NCBI RefSeq assembly: GCF_004298475.1
Contig: NZ_SCRP01000012.1
Coordinates: 62,001 to 126,000 of the forward strand
Source: Paraburkholderia sp.
Lineage (GTDB): Bacteria; Pseudomonadota; Gammaproteobacteria; Burkholderiales; Burkholderiaceae
Direction: 5' to 3'
DNA length: 64,000 nt
A program made the translations under genes and the position numbers. Shown here one piece after another: positions 54,281 through 63,116 of the stretch (position 1 is the stretch's first letter; each line of letters opens with the position of its first letter). The notes beneath the pieces are model-generated. The model made no database searches and had not been told where the DNA came from. It saw only the letters and a program-made list of their open reading frames with translations.

Positions 54281-55747
54281 ATGGACAAGGGAATACTGCG
54301 TAACGTCGCGATTAATCTGCTCGGTCTCGTACTGCCGACTTTCGTGTCGCTGGTCACGGTGCCTTCGTATATCCGCCTGCTCGGCGTCGAGCGTTACGGC
54401 GTGATTGCGCTCGTGTGGACGCTGATCGGCTATTTCAGCGTGCTCGATCTCGGCATGAGCATGGCCGCACAGAATCAGATTTCGAAGGCGCATGCGTCCG
54501 GCGACGCCGAAGCCTGCGAACGCGTGTTCTGGAGCGCGTTCTGGCTCAATTTCACGACCGGCGTGATCGGCGGGCTGCTGATCTATTCGGGCGGCGCGCT
54601 CTATACCGCGTATTTCACGCACGTTTCGGCCGAGCTGCGCCACGAGGTGTATCTCGCGCTGCCGTGGCTCGCCGTGGCGATTCCGCTGGCGAACGTCACG
54701 TGGGTGTTTGCGGGCGCAATCAACGGGGCCGAGCGCTTCGGCATCTACAACACGAACCAGACCATCGGCACGTTCCTGTTTCAGTTGCTGCCGCTCGGCG
54801 CGGCGTGGGCCGTCGCGCCGAACCTGCAGACCGTGCTCGCCGCCGCCGTCTTCGCGCGGCTCATTGCGGGCGCGATGCTCGGGCGCTCGGCGCTGCGCGT
54901 GCTGAACATCCGCACGCTGCGCGCGCCGCGTTTCGATACGTCGAAGGCGCTCTTCAACTTCGGCGGGTGGATGCTGATATCGAGCATCACCACCATGGTG
55001 GCCGATTCGCTCGATCGGATGATGCTCGGCGGCGGCCTCGGCGCGCGCTTCGTCACCTACTACACCGTGCCGCAAAACCTCGTCACACGCCTGAACCTCG
55101 TGCCGAACGCGCTCGTGCGCACGCTGTTTCCGCGTTTTTCGGCGCTGCACCGCGAACATGCCGACGAAATCGCCGCGCAGTCGCTGCAGTTTCTCAACGC
55201 GGTGTTCACCCCGGTCGCCATCGGCGCGATTGTCGTGCTCGGCCCGTTCCTGCACGCGTGGGTCGGGCCCGTGCTAGCGGAGCATGGCGCGCCCGTGGGC
55301 CGCTTGCTGATTGTCGCCGTGTGGCTGATCGGACAGGCCAGCGTTACCCGCGTGTTGATCCAGGCGCAGAACAATCCGGCGGCGACGGCGCGCGTCGGGC
55401 TCGTCGAATTGCCGCTGTTCGCGGGCTTGCTGTGGCTCGGCATCAATCGCGCCGGTTTGCCTGGCGCTGCTACAGCGGTGCTGGCGCGCGCGCTGTTCGA
55501 CTACCTGGTGCTGCTGTATCTCTCGCGCATTCATGCCCGCACGATTCTGGTCGACATGTTCGCGCATTTGAGTTTCCTCGCGGCCGCGCTCGCGCTCGCG
55601 TGGTGGCTGCCGGGCGCGGTTTACGCGATTGGCGCGGGCGTGGTGCTGGCGGCGGCGAATGTCGTGTGGTCGGTGGCGACCACGCCGATGCTGCGCGGCT
55701 ATGCCCGTTCTCTTCTGTTTCGTTTGAATTCACGGAAAAGCGCATGA
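54281..55747 (+). CDS. bceQ: Oligosaccharide flippase (Wzx-like, BceQ)
   Basis: 488-residue polytopic protein with about 12-14 helices of the MOP/Wzx superfamily: NLLGLVLPTFVSLVTVPSYI, RYGVIALVWTLIGYFSVLDL, DSLDRMMLGGGLGARFVTYY and FFP-like LVRTLFPRFSALH. It would flip the finished lipid-linked repeat to the periplasm. The gene starts 33 bp after the propeller gene and overlaps the double glycosyltransferase by ATGA. Confidence 0.88.
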   Translation: MDKGILRNVAINLLGLVLPTFVSLVTVPSYIRLLGVERYGVIALVWTLIGYFSVLDLGMSMAAQNQISKAHASGDAEACERVFWSAFWLNFTTGVIGGLLIYSGGALYTAYFTHVSAELRHEVYLALPWLAVAIPLANVTWVFAGAINGAERFGIYNTNQTIGTFLFQLLPLGAAWAVAPNLQTVLAAAVFARLIAGAMLGRSALRVLNIRTLRAPRFDTSKALFNFGGWMLISSITTMVADSLDRMMLGGGLGARFVTYYTVPQNLVTRLNLVPNALVRTLFPRFSALHREHADEIAAQSLQFLNAVFTPVAIGAIVVLGPFLHAWVGPVLAEHGAPVGRLLIVAVWLIGQASVTRVLIQAQNNPAATARVGLVELPLFAGLLWLGINRAGLPGAATAVLARALFDYLVLLYLSRIHARTILVDMFAHLSFLAAALALAWWLPGAVYAIGAGVVLAAANVVWSVATTPMLRGYARSLLFRLNSRKSA

Positions 55748-58242
55748 GTCACGAACTGATTGACGAAGCGGCGCCGTCCGGACGCGTCGCAGCGCCCGCT
55801 ATCCGGCGCGAGATGTCTCCATCGAAACGCGGCGAGGCCGCGCTTGTGACAGCGCCTGTGACCGCACTGCGGCCAGCGCCGCTCAGGCGCGCGCCGCGCG
55901 TGGCGATCGTGCACGACTGGCTCGTCACTTACGCAGGCGCGGAACGCGTGCTGGAACAGATCATTGCGTGTTTTCCCGAGGCGGATCTCTTCGCCGTGGT
56001 CGATTTTGTCGATGAGAAGGATCGTGCGTTCTTGCACGGCAAGCCGGTTACGACGTCGTTTATCCAGAAGCTGCCGTTCGCACGCGAGAAATACCGCGCG
56101 TGGCTGCCGCTGATGCCGCTCGCCATCGAGCAACTCGACGTGTCGGCCTACGACGTCGTGATTTCGAGCAGCCATGCGGTGGCGAAGGGCGTGCTGACTG
56201 GCCCGGACCAGTTTCACCTGAGCTATGTTCATTCGCCGATCCGCTACGCGTGGGACCTTCAGCATCAGTACCTGAACGAATCGAATCTGACGCGCGGGCC
56301 GAAATCGGCGTTGGCGCGGCTCATCCTTCACTACATCCGAAACTGGGACGTGCGCACGGCGAATTCCGTCGATCAGTTCGTCGCCAATTCGCAGTTCATT
56401 GCGCGGCGCATTCGCAAGGTGTATCAGCGCGAAGCGCAGGTTGTGTATCCACCCGTCGATATCGATGCGTTCGAACTCGAAACGCAGAAGGAAGATTTCT
56501 ATCTGACCGCGTCGCGGCTCGTGCCGTACAAGAAGATCGATCTGATCGTCGAGGCGTTTGCGCGTATGCCGGAACGCAGGCTCGTGGTGATCGGCGATGG
56601 ACCGGACATGGGCAAGGTGCGCGCGAAGGCCGCGCCGAACGTGGAGATCATGGGCTATCAGTCGTTTGCCGTGCTGCGCGAGCGCATGCAGCGTGCAAAG
56701 GCTTTCGTGTTCGCCGCGGAGGAGGATTTCGGCATTTCGGTTGTCGAGGCGCAGGCGTGCGGCACGCCCGTCATCGCCTACGGCAAGGGCGGCGCACTGG
56801 AAACGGTGCGCGACATCGCGTCCGGTAGGGTGCGGCCCACGGGCCTCTTTTTCGCGGAACAGCGTGCCGAGGCGATCATCGCTGCTGTCGATGCGTTCGA
56901 GCGCGAGCCGGGCCGTTTTCGCGCCGAGGACTGCCGGGCGAATGCCATGCGGTTTTCGACCGCGCAGTTTCGCGAGCAACTGTTTGCGCGCGTGGCGCAA
57001 GCCGTGCCGGAAATTGTGATGCGCGAGGTCGCGCGTGTGGCGCCCGCGTGTGGCGAACAGGCTCACGCCGCTGTTCGCGCGCCGCGCGTGCTCGCCATCG
57101 ACCAGAGCGGCGTGCTGGGCGGCGCGGAGCTGTCGCTGCTCGAAGTGGTGAAGGGGCTGCGCGCGCGCATCGAAGTGCTGCTGTTCAACGACGGACCGTT
57201 TCGCGAAGCGCTTGCCGCCGCTGGCGCACGCGTCGATGTGCTCGATTCGGGTGCGCTGCACAACGTGCGGCGCGATGGCGGCGCTGCGCCGAGGCTCGGC
57301 GTGCTTGCCGGTGTCGTATCGCTCGTGCGTGAGACGCGCCGCCGCGCGCGCGACGCGGACGTGCTTTACGCCAACACGCAGCGAGCGATGGTGATCGGCG
57401 TGCTCGCCGGGCGGCTCGCGCGCAAGCCCGTGGTCTGGCATTTGCGCGATATCGTGAGCGAGGCGCACTTCGGTCGTGCACAGCGCGCAATCATCAAGAT
57501 GTGCGCGAAGTATGGCCTCGCGCAGGTGATCGCCAATTCGCATGCGTCCGCAGAAGCGTTCGAGCAGCTCACCGGGTTCGACGCGCGCCGCATCGAAGTC
57601 GTGCACAACGGCGTCGATGAAGCGCCGTTTATCGCGCTGAAGGATGTTGAGCAAAAGCAGTTGCGCGAGCAAACAGGTTTGCCCGCCGACGCTTTCCTGG
57701 TCGGCGCATTCAGCCGTCTCGCGCACTGGAAGGGGCAGCACGTCCTGCTCGAAGCGGTGCGGCGCGACACGCGCATGCATGCCGTGCTGGTGGGCGCGCC
57801 GCTGTTCGGCGAAGACGCCTATGCGGCAGAACTGCGCGCGTTCGTGGATGCACATGACCTGTCCGGGCGCGTGCACTTTCTCGGCTTTCGCCACGACATT
57901 GCAGCCTGCATGCGTGCTGTCGATGTCATCGCTCACACGTCGATCACGCCTGAGCCGTTCGGCCGTGTTGTCGTGGAAGGCCTGCTGGCGGAGCGCCCGG
58001 TTGTGGCTTCGCGCGACGGCGGCGTGACTGAAATTGTCGAGCACGGCGAGAGCGGCCTGCTGTGCACGCCGGGCGACGCCGCCGAACTGGCCGCTACGCT
58101 GGCTTTGCTGCATGACGACGCGGCATTGCGCGCGCGTCTCGTCGCTCAGGGGCTGGAACGTGCGCGCGCGCGCTTCGGGAAGGTGCAGTACGTGGAGGCA
58201 GTCGAGCGCGTGCTGAAGGATGTTGCTACGCGTAGCCGGTAA
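55744..58242 (+). CDS. bceR: Double family 4 glycosyltransferase (BceR-like fusion)
   Basis: 832 residues containing two complete GT-B glycosyltransferases. Domain 1 (about 50-430): VAIVHDWLVTYAGAERVLEQ, SYVHSPIRYAWDL, VVYPPVDIDAF, RLVPYKKIDLIVEAF and EX7E motif EEDFGISVVEAQACG. Domain 2 (about 445-830): VLAIDQSGVLGGAELSLLEV, VVHNGVDEAPF, FSRLAHWKGQHVLLEAV and ITPEPFGRVVVEGLLAERP. One polypeptide should add two sugars. The stop codon lies inside a 12-bp terminator stem. It overlaps bceQ. Confidence 0.88.
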   Translation: MSHELIDEAAPSGRVAAPAIRREMSPSKRGEAALVTAPVTALRPAPLRRAPRVAIVHDWLVTYAGAERVLEQIIACFPEADLFAVVDFVDEKDRAFLHGKPVTTSFIQKLPFAREKYRAWLPLMPLAIEQLDVSAYDVVISSSHAVAKGVLTGPDQFHLSYVHSPIRYAWDLQHQYLNESNLTRGPKSALARLILHYIRNWDVRTANSVDQFVANSQFIARRIRKVYQREAQVVYPPVDIDAFELETQKEDFYLTASRLVPYKKIDLIVEAFARMPERRLVVIGDGPDMGKVRAKAAPNVEIMGYQSFAVLRERMQRAKAFVFAAEEDFGISVVEAQACGTPVIAYGKGGALETVRDIASGRVRPTGLFFAEQRAEAIIAAVDAFEREPGRFRAEDCRANAMRFSTAQFREQLFARVAQAVPEIVMREVARVAPACGEQAHAAVRAPRVLAIDQSGVLGGAELSLLEVVKGLRARIEVLLFNDGPFREALAAAGARVDVLDSGALHNVRRDGGAAPRLGVLAGVVSLVRETRRRARDADVLYANTQRAMVIGVLAGRLARKPVVWHLRDIVSEAHFGRAQRAIIKMCAKYGLAQVIANSHASAEAFEQLTGFDARRIEVVHNGVDEAPFIALKDVEQKQLREQTGLPADAFLVGAFSRLAHWKGQHVLLEAVRRDTRMHAVLVGAPLFGEDAYAAELRAFVDAHDLSGRVHFLGFRHDIAACMRAVDVIAHTSITPEPFGRVVVEGLLAERPVVASRDGGVTEIVEHGESGLLCTPGDAAELAATLALLHDDAALRARLVAQGLERARARFGKVQYVEAVERVLKDVATRSR

Positions 58243-58294
58243 AAGCGGATCGCTTTTACCGGCTGCTTTTACCGCGCCTTTTAGGGCGCTTTTT
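58236..58294 (+). terminator. Tandem terminators after the double glycosyltransferase
   Basis: First a 12-bp perfect stem (58236-58247 with 58251-58262, loop GAT) that contains the TAA stop codon. Then GCGCC/GGCGC (58274-58278 with 58285-58289) followed by five T (58290-58294). The stretch to 58318 repeats a CGCTTTTA-like motif about five times. Confidence 0.75.
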
Positions 58295-58314
58295 AACGCG
58301 CTTTTATCGCGTTT

Positions 58315-59472
58315 TTACCTGGACCGCAGCCGGTTCGTGATGTTTTGCGCGGGACGTTCGAAGAGACGATAAAAGACCCAGGCCACCGGCAATACAGCCA
58401 GCGTAAAGCCGAACGAAGGCCAGATGGATGGCTGCAATGCCGAACGATACAGCAGCGAGGCGAGCAGCACGAAAAGCGGCAGATGGATCAGGTAGAGCGA
58501 GTAGCTGAAATCGCCGATCTTCGCGAACACCGACGTCAAGAAGCCACCTGTCGCAGCGGGCCGCGACAGAACCTTCACGAGATAGCACGCGAAGGCAATG
58601 GCCCAAAGCTGAAATGCGCCGTATTGCCCAAAGTGAAACGCGACGCAGCCAGCCACCGCGAAAAACGCAGCGGCGGCATAGGCGAACGCAAACCCGGTTG
58701 ACCCACGCACACGCGCTTCGGCAACCCACACGCCGAGCATCCACGAAAACCAGTACGACGTGAAAAAGATCAGGTCGTGCCGCTGGAGCGTGAGCGCCGA
58801 TACGACGTTGAGGGCCGCAATGGCCGTGACGACCGCGCCGAGACCCAGGCGGCGGCGCAGCGCGAAAACGAGCGGATAGAGCAGATAGAACTGCACTTCG
58901 AGCGAAAGCGTCCACAACGCGCCGTTGGAGCCGTACGTCTTGCCCGCCACGCCTTGCAGCGAAAACAGATTGACGAGAAACGCGCGCGGCCCGATGTCGA
59001 GAATCTTGTGGCTGACCGGCGCGAGCGTGAGGCTGATCGAATCGGCCGCGAACGTGAGCAACAGCGCGGCGAGCAGAACAGGATAGATGCGCACGAAACG
59101 ACGCAGCCAGAATTGACGGGCGTCGAGCCGGAAATCCGGATTCGCGGCGAGCCTTGCGGCGCCGCTGCGATGGATGCAATAGCCGCTGATGACGAAGAAA
59201 ATCGGCACGCCCGCCGATCCCCATGCGACCGGCAGCGTGAGCCAGGCGGCAATCGTGCCGGGGTTGGCGAGGCTCGCGTGGGACGTATGGAATGCGCCCA
59301 TGCCGATCCACGTGACCTGGCGGCAGTGGAAATACGCGACGAGCAGGGCGGCGAAGCCGCGCAGCGCTTCGATCGCGTGATCGCCCGCCAGCGCACCGGC
59401 GGCAGGACGCGCGGGCGCGGCGGGTACGGAAGATGCTCGTGGCAAAACAGTATCGAGTGCGGGATCGCTCAT
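58315..59472 (-). CDS. bceS: Family 3 membrane acyltransferase (BceS-like)
   Basis: 385-residue membrane O-acyltransferase with about ten helices. Family landmarks: AIEALRGFAALLVAYFHCRQ (His), GSAGVPIFFVISGYCIHRSG, RRFVRIYPVLLAAL and GALWTLSLEVQFYLLYP. A Pro/Ala-rich 30-residue N-terminus precedes the first helix. It should acylate a sugar of the exopolysaccharide. It converges on the double glycosyltransferase; the tandem terminators lie between them. Confidence 0.8.
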   Translation of the reverse strand: MSDPALDTVLPRASSVPAAPARPAAGALAGDHAIEALRGFAALLVAYFHCRQVTWIGMGAFHTSHASLANPGTIAAWLTLPVAWGSAGVPIFFVISGYCIHRSGAARLAANPDFRLDARQFWLRRFVRIYPVLLAALLLTFAADSISLTLAPVSHKILDIGPRAFLVNLFSLQGVAGKTYGSNGALWTLSLEVQFYLLYPLVFALRRRLGLGAVVTAIAALNVVSALTLQRHDLIFFTSYWFSWMLGVWVAEARVRGSTGFAFAYAAAAFFAVAGCVAFHFGQYGAFQLWAIAFACYLVKVLSRPAATGGFLTSVFAKIGDFSYSLYLIHLPLFVLLASLLYRSALQPSIWPSFGFTLAVLPVAWVFYRLFERPAQNITNRLRSR

Positions 59473-59697
59473 CGGTGTGCAGTTTTCGTCAGGTTACCTC
59501 GCGATCATAGGGATCGCCGCGCACCGAAAGTATGCGAAAGATTTTCAAAATGTATTCGCGCGGGACGATTCGAAATGCCGCTCGAAACGAGAGAAATTCA
59601 TAAATAAATCGATATTGGGGTAAACGAGTTTATTTGTGGAATTTGTGGTGCTAGCGTAGAAGCATCTGTTTTTGGTCTATGGTCGCAGGAGATTTCG

Positions 59698-59841
59698 ATG
59701 AATCTGCATTTGCTGGCTGGCGTTGCCGTACTGTTGATACTCGTCGCGGTATCGGCGTACCGCGAGGCCCTCAGAAACGAGCCTATCCGCCGCGTTCGCG
59801 CGCGCTCGGGCAAATTGCCCACCATCGACGATGTCGAGTAG
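59698..59841 (+). CDS. Small single-span membrane protein
   Basis: 47 residues, not recognised. AGGAG lies seven bases before the ATG. The product is one hydrophobic helix (LLAGVAVLLILVAVSAYREA) followed by a basic region (RNEPIRRVRARSGK) and an acidic end (TIDDVE). Composition and a good start signal favour a real gene, but there is no family match. It lies between the acyltransferase and galU genes, within the sugar region. Confidence 0.5.
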   Translation: MNLHLLAGVAVLLILVAVSAYREALRNEPIRRVRARSGKLPTIDDVE

Positions 59842-60088
59842 AGGCACGTCTAAATGCGTCTGAATGGATCGGGAAATTCGTGCCGATTATCCGGCAGCGA
59901 TGGAAATAATTTCCGCTGATCCAGTTGAACTCATTTTCTCGAATTCCGTGTGCGCCTGTTATGACCGATAACGGCACGGAGTCGAACCCTTCAATATAAA
60001 AACTGCTGCGCCAGCACAATCACCGGGGACGCCGGGCTTGCCTTGCTGCGAGGCCGTTATTCAAACGATCGATCTGGGAATGAACACC

Positions 60089-60976
60089 ATGCTCAAAGTT
60101 ACCAAAGCGGTATTTCCTGTTGCGGGTCTCGGTACGCGCTTTCTGCCCGCGACCAAGGCCAGCCCCAAGGAAATGCTGCCGATCGTCGACAAGCCACTGA
60201 TCCAGTACGCAGTGGAGGAGGCGATTGCCGCGGGCATCACGGAGATGATCTTCGTGACCGGCCGCAGCAAGCGGGCGATCGAGGATCACTTCGACAAGTC
60301 GTACGAGATCGAGGCCGAACTCGAGGCGCGCCGCAAGGACAAGCTGCTCGATCTCGTTCGCAGCATCAAGCCGGGCAATGTCGATTGCTTCTACGTTCGC
60401 CAGGCCGAGGCGCTCGGGCTTGGCCACGCGGTGCTGTGCGCCGAAAAACTCGTGGGTGACGGCCCGTTCGCCGTGATTCTCGCCGACGATCTGCTTTACA
60501 GCCCCACGCCGGTCATGAAGCAGCTCGTGAACGTGTTCAACCACTATCACAGCTCCGTTGTAGGCGTCGAAACGATTGCACGCGAGAACAGTGCGTCATA
60601 TGGCGTTGTCGACGGACGCGAGTGGGAGGAAGACGTGTTCAAGCTCTCGGGCATCGTCGAAAAACCCGTGCCCGAAGTCGCGCCGTCGAATCTCGGCGTG
60701 GTGGGCCGCTACGTGCTGATGCCGACGATCTTCGATCATCTGCGCGCGCTCAAGCCCGGCGCGGGCGGCGAGTTGCAACTGACCGACGCGCTGCAGTCGC
60801 TGCTCACCGATGAGCAGGTGCTTGCGTATCGCTATACCGGCACGCGTTTCGACTGCGGCAGCAAGCTCGGTTATCTGAAGGCCACGGTGGAGTTTGCGTT
60901 GCGCCACCCGGAGGTGCGGGACGAGTTCGAAGCGTATTTGCAGAATCACCTGCCTGTGACGCTGGCCGCTGCTTGA
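60089..60976 (+). CDS. galU: UTP-glucose-1-phosphate uridylyltransferase (BceT-like)
   Basis: 295 residues (298 if the ATG at 60080 is used). Makes UDP-glucose for the priming step and for UDP-glucuronate. Nucleotide-binding motif FPVAGLGTRFLPATKASPKE near the N-terminus, KEMLPIVDKPLIQYAVEEA, ILADDLL with the metal Asp, and the Lys of IVEKP in GIVEKPVPEVAPSNLG. MLKVTKAVFP is the normal start of Burkholderia GalU proteins, with GGGA nine bases upstream. It closes the polysaccharide region. Confidence 0.9.
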   Translation: MLKVTKAVFPVAGLGTRFLPATKASPKEMLPIVDKPLIQYAVEEAIAAGITEMIFVTGRSKRAIEDHFDKSYEIEAELEARRKDKLLDLVRSIKPGNVDCFYVRQAEALGLGHAVLCAEKLVGDGPFAVILADDLLYSPTPVMKQLVNVFNHYHSSVVGVETIARENSASYGVVDGREWEEDVFKLSGIVEKPVPEVAPSNLGVVGRYVLMPTIFDHLRALKPGAGGELQLTDALQSLLTDEQVLAYRYTGTRFDCGSKLGYLKATVEFALRHPEVRDEFEAYLQNHLPVTLAAA

Positions 60977-60996
60977 AGCGACGCTGGAGCCACTAA

Positions 60997-61252
60997 AACC
61001 GCTTGAAACCGCTTGAAATCGCCTGCTGCCAACTCCGGCAGCAGGCAAAAAACCTCGCGCGCCGCACGCTTGCGCGCACAACCGTGCGTTTTTTGCGCGC
61101 CTCACGGCACAAAATACGCGTGGGCATCACGCTGGAAATGCTGCTGAAAAGCAGTGTGCACGCGCGGCGTTCAATATTGAGGTTTCTTTTTAGCCAATCT
61201 CAAGACCGGCTCGCCTCAAGCGGCTTCAAGCGGCTTCAAGCGGCTTAAAGCG
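60997..61252. repeat. Tandem 10-bp units forming an inverted repeat around the galU 3' region
   Basis: AACCGCTTGA-type units (60997-61017, two copies) are mirrored by TTCAAGCGGC-type units (61216-61245, three copies and remnants). The two arrays could pair over about 20 bases with one mismatch per unit. A further stem GCCTGCTGCC/GGCAGCAGGC (61021-61030 with 61037-61046) lies between them, without a T-run on the downstream side. Confidence 0.6.
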
Positions 61253-61261
61253 ACGCAGGCG

Positions 61262-61726
61262 TTACGACGCGCGGCCGATCCAGCGCGAAACGTGTCGCCG
61301 GTAATCGGCGTACTCCTCGCCGAAGATCTGGCCCAGTGCCTGTTCCTCGGGACGAATCTGCGCGACGGTGATGAAGATCACGAACAGCGGCACGATGAAC
61401 CACGGGCTGGCGGTGCCGAGCCAGATCGCCCAGCCGGTCAGGAACAACGTGAGCCCGAGATACATCGGGTTGCGGCTGAACCGGAAGACCCCGTCCGTCA
61501 CGAGATGCGAAGCCTTGCTCGGGTTCAGGGGATTGGTGGTGGTTTGCGCACGCCGAAAACGCCTCACGGCCGCTGCGGCAGTGGCAATTCCGGCCAGCGC
61601 CGGAAGGACGCCCAACAGGTTCCAGGGCGCGGTGAAACAGACTGACATCGGTGCCCAGCGATGCAGCGCCCACATGAGGGCCGCTGCGATCAACGTCACG
61701 ATAGGGGGTGGAATGCGCGGTTTCAT
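61262..61726 (-). CDS. Isoprenylcysteine carboxyl methyltransferase-like membrane protein
   Basis: 154 residues with four to five helices and the family C-terminus: VTDGVFRFSRNPMYLGLTLF, then RPEEQALGQIFGEEYADYRR, which hold the SAM-binding and catalytic residues of ICMT/PEMT-like methyltransferases. Bacterial members methylate isoprenoid, phospholipid or unknown substrates. The ATG at 61726 starts MKPRIPPP just before the first helix. Monocistronic in appearance. Confidence 0.8.
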   Translation of the reverse strand: MKPRIPPPIVTLIAAALMWALHRWAPMSVCFTAPWNLLGVLPALAGIATAAAAVRRFRRAQTTTNPLNPSKASHLVTDGVFRFSRNPMYLGLTLFLTGWAIWLGTASPWFIVPLFVIFITVAQIRPEEQALGQIFGEEYADYRRHVSRWIGRAS

Positions 61727-61852
61727 GGTGGATCCCCGGGAATTATTCGACTCAAGAACGCTCAAGTGCATCTCCTCGAAATGTCCGCAACATAGCAGAT
61801 GCCAGTCGTTGCGCGACCTCGCTTTAGCGCCGCCGGGAACCTCGGTACGTTC

Positions 61853-63106
61853 TCAACGGCAGGTGCGAAAGCCCACAAAGACGTCATTGCGGTGCGGCAG
61901 GTAAAAGTTTCGATAGCGAGGATTGCACATCCGGACGTATGTGGCGAATGATGCACCACGTACGCTTCGATGCGTATCAAACCAGGGCGCAGAATAATCC
62001 GCGTAAGGATCCACTGAAAAGCCCGCGTACGGCACGAAGGGATCGGCGGTCCATTCCCAGACCGATCCGCCCCAGTCGATCAGATCGTGGCACGCGGCGT
62101 ACTCCCACTCGGCTTCGGTCGGCAGGCGACGGCCCTTCCAGCGGCAAAAAGCTTCCGCTTCGTACGCATTGACGTGGCAAACGGGCAGCGCAAGCGCGAG
62201 CGGCTCCCATCGTCCGAACCAGCGCTGCTCCCAGTTTTGCGCGCCGCCACGCGCCGGTTCGTTTTCTGATTCGTGTTCCGATTTGCGTTCCGGCGTGTGC
62301 TCCGCCTTGCGCCACCTTCGCGGCGCAGCAAGCCCGCTGCGCTTGAGCCACGCAATCCCGTCACCGGACCACCAGCGCTCATCCCGGTAGCCGCCTGCCG
62401 CGACGAATTCGGCATAGTCGCCGTTGCTCACGCATTGGCGGTCCATCTGCACCGGGCCGACCGTGACCGCGTGCTGCCATTTTTCGTTGTCGAAGACGAA
62501 TCCTGCGTCGCGCGCGCCGCCCATCATGAATGTTTCGCGGCCCAGTGCAACGTCGCGCGCGCCAGCCAGCCGTTCGAGCGGCGCCATCGCGAGCGGCGCG
62601 TGCGGCGCATAGTCGAGCGTCTGCCGCATATAGGTCAGCGCTTCGGCGTGCATGTCCTCGTGGTACAAGGCGAGGCGGAAGTAATAGAGGTCATCGTCCG
62701 AGTCCGAAACCGTCGCGAGCTTTGCGCGCACCTGCGACAGCACGGTCTCCACGTAGGCCATAATCTGCGCGAGCGGCGGCAGGTCCAGATGCCAGCGGTC
62801 GTCGTGGGCTATGCGCGCCGAGTCGAACCATCGGTCCGCGTTCGCCAGCAGCGATGGGCGGGTCGCGACGAAGCGGCCCTGCGGACCCCGTTGTGGATCG
62901 CGCAGTATCCAGTGCTCGGTAAACCAGGCAATATGCCCGTACTCCCACAGTGGCGGATTGATGCCGGGATCGCACGGGACCTGCCATTGGGCGGGTGTCA
63001 GGTTTTCGAGAATCGACCATGTTTGCCGATGAGCCTCGGCAAATGCTGCATCGAGCTGTGATTTGTCGAGTCTGCGCGTTGCCGCTCCATCAATCCGTAA
63101 CACCAT
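61853..63106 (-). CDS. senA: Selenoneine synthase SenA (EgtB-family nonheme iron enzyme)
   Basis: 417 residues. N-terminal DinB-like domain with iron ligands His58 (YGHIAWF) and His149/His153 (HEDMH); C-terminal formylglycine-enzyme-like domain with LPTEAEWEYAA, GGSVWEWTADPF and SVRGASFATYVRMCNPRYRN. EgtB relatives join a sulfur or selenium donor to hercynine. The adjacent SenB-type gene points to selenoneine synthesis from selenosugar, rather than ergothioneine. No egtD (hercynine maker) is present here. A charged low-complexity insertion (about 275-290, KSEHESENEPARGG) is unusual. AGGAGG lies four bases before the ATG. Confidence 0.8.
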   Translation of the reverse strand: MVLRIDGAATRRLDKSQLDAAFAEAHRQTWSILENLTPAQWQVPCDPGINPPLWEYGHIAWFTEHWILRDPQRGPQGRFVATRPSLLANADRWFDSARIAHDDRWHLDLPPLAQIMAYVETVLSQVRAKLATVSDSDDDLYYFRLALYHEDMHAEALTYMRQTLDYAPHAPLAMAPLERLAGARDVALGRETFMMGGARDAGFVFDNEKWQHAVTVGPVQMDRQCVSNGDYAEFVAAGGYRDERWWSGDGIAWLKRSGLAAPRRWRKAEHTPERKSEHESENEPARGGAQNWEQRWFGRWEPLALALPVCHVNAYEAEAFCRWKGRRLPTEAEWEYAACHDLIDWGGSVWEWTADPFVPYAGFSVDPYADYSAPWFDTHRSVRGASFATYVRMCNPRYRNFYLPHRNDVFVGFRTCR

Positions 63107-63116
63107 GCGACCTCCT

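Noticed and set aside
54415..55743. Very long open frame that would extend the double glycosyltransferase to 1275 residues
   Set aside because: The extra part is an Arg/Ala-rich shadow of the flippase gene; the ATG at 55744 overlaps the flippase stop in the usual way.
59973..59990. Reverse-strand GGGTTCGACTCCG, which resembles a tRNA T-arm
   Set aside because: No matching acceptor stem, anticodon arm or CCA end could be placed around it on either side.
61021..61046. Perfect 10-bp stem after galU as a rho-independent terminator
   Set aside because: It is followed by A rather than T on the forward strand and lacks a T-run downstream on the reverse strand, so it is listed only as part of the repeat region.
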